Shown piece after piece: positions 5,483 to 5,937 of a DNA stretch of 5,937 bases. Under the pieces are notes generated by a model. The model did no database searches, was not told the origin of the DNA, and saw nothing but the letters and a program-made list of their open reading frames with translations. How positions within the stretch are numbered: the first letter of the stretch is position 1; every line of letters begins with the position of its first letter. The position numbers and the translations under genes were made by a program. This DNA is from an uncultured bacterium (GTDB lineage: Bacteria > Bacillota_A > Clostridia > Oscillospirales > Oscillospiraceae): assembly GCA_945917385.1 (NCBI GenBank), contig CAMEHJ010000087.1, positions 1 to 5,937 of the forward strand, in the 5' to 3' direction.

Positions 5483-5937
5483 TCAAAACTGAAAATAAAT
5501 AAATGGGTTGTTGCCCGTGTACGCAAGTCCCAGCGTAAGCCCGACAAACGTGAAAAACAGCAGCAGTCCCGCGAAGGTATCAAGCCTTACCGTCGGGTAA
5601 TAGCCCTCCCACGCCTTGTGTTCGCGCTCGGATTTTATTACCGCCGCGGCCTGCGCAAGCATGATCACCGCGATGCCGAATACCGCCCAGGAGCTTATAA
5701 ACACAACGCCGCTCTGCCATGTAAAGATCGCCTTGAACACGAGGAAGGCCGTTTTGAAGCTGCCCGCCCTGAAAAACACCAATGCAAGGCTCACGAACAC
5801 AAAGGTCAGCAGAATACTGCACGCCGTGCCGAACGCACTGTCCGAGCCGCCCTTCCTGTGCTTTATCCAAAGCTTGTGAACTACGAGCGCAAGCCCGTGC
5901 AGGCCGCCCCAGATGATGAAGGTCCATGCCGCGCCGT
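5483..5937 (-). CDS. MBOAT-family O-acyltransferase (AlgI/DltB-like), C-terminal part (5' end outside window)
   Basis: 150 residues are visible, from the window edge to the TGA at 5485-5483. The frame stays open past the edge, so the GTG at 5800 is internal. The first visible residues GAAWTFIIWGGLHG contain the family's catalytic histidine (codon 5899-5897). LVFFRAGSF follows, and the protein ends NNPFIYFQF, both very close to AlgI-type proteins. Four membrane helices are visible, near visible residues 3-20, 40-56, 76-98 and 120-139. These enzymes pass an acyl, usually acetyl, group across the membrane to an extracellular polysaccharide or teichoic acid, generally with an SGNH or DHHW-type partner (AlgJ/AlgX-like). 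No such partner lies downstream; it would have to be upstream, outside the window. The acceptor polymer cannot be read. The full family length is about 450-500 residues, so roughly a third is seen. Confidence 0.9.
   Translation of the reverse strand, partial: GAAWTFIIWGGLHGLALVVHKLWIKHRKGGSDSAFGTACSILLTFVFVSLALVFFRAGSFKTAFLVFKAIFTWQSGVVFISSWAVFGIAVIMLAQAAAVIKSEREHKAWEGYYPTVRLDTFAGLLLFFTFVGLTLGLAYTGNNPFIYFQF

Overview
The window looks like a chromosomal segment from an anaerobic, gut-type Clostridia (Oscillospiraceae-like) bacterium. This is an inference from four things: fairly high GC, strong AGGAGG-type ribosome sites, a YfhO-family protein and a DUF5058-type membrane protein, and small palindromic repeats of a kind I recall from Faecalibacterium/Ruminococcaceae-type genomes. 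No rRNA, tRNA, CRISPR array, phage gene or transposase is visible.

Layout. Positions 1-903 (+) hold the 3' end of a yfhO-like gene for a polytopic membrane protein linked to envelope glycosylation. Positions 904-1350 are non-coding and lie between convergent genes. They hold two nearly identical terminator-type hairpins (34 of 35 bases) as direct repeats about 378 bp apart, and between them three REP-like units, two of which form a large cruciform. Positions 1351-5937 (-) hold five genes read right to left: the 3' end of an MBOAT O-acyltransferase gene, an RlmI/RlmK-family rRNA methyltransferase, a DUF5058-type membrane protein starting at TTG, a second polytopic membrane protein, and an M20-family metallopeptidase with an N-terminal membrane anchor.

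How the genes may work together. Gaps in the minus-strand run are 46, 27, 13 and 11 bases. In the last two junctions the Shine-Dalgarno sequence overlaps the upstream stop codon, so the two membrane proteins and the peptidase are probably translationally coupled. The two membrane proteins share sequence blocks with conserved spacing (G-x-I-T then PAAxNAL, and AP-x20-NW), which suggests distant paralogs forming a heteromeric membrane complex. The most interesting hypothesis is that this three-gene cassette is an uncharacterised two-component transporter coupled to an M20 hydrolase acting on peptides or N-acyl amino acids. The rRNA methyltransferase looks like a housekeeping passenger. The yfhO-like and MBOAT genes at the two ends both point to modification of surface polymers, but they are on opposite strands and need not be linked.
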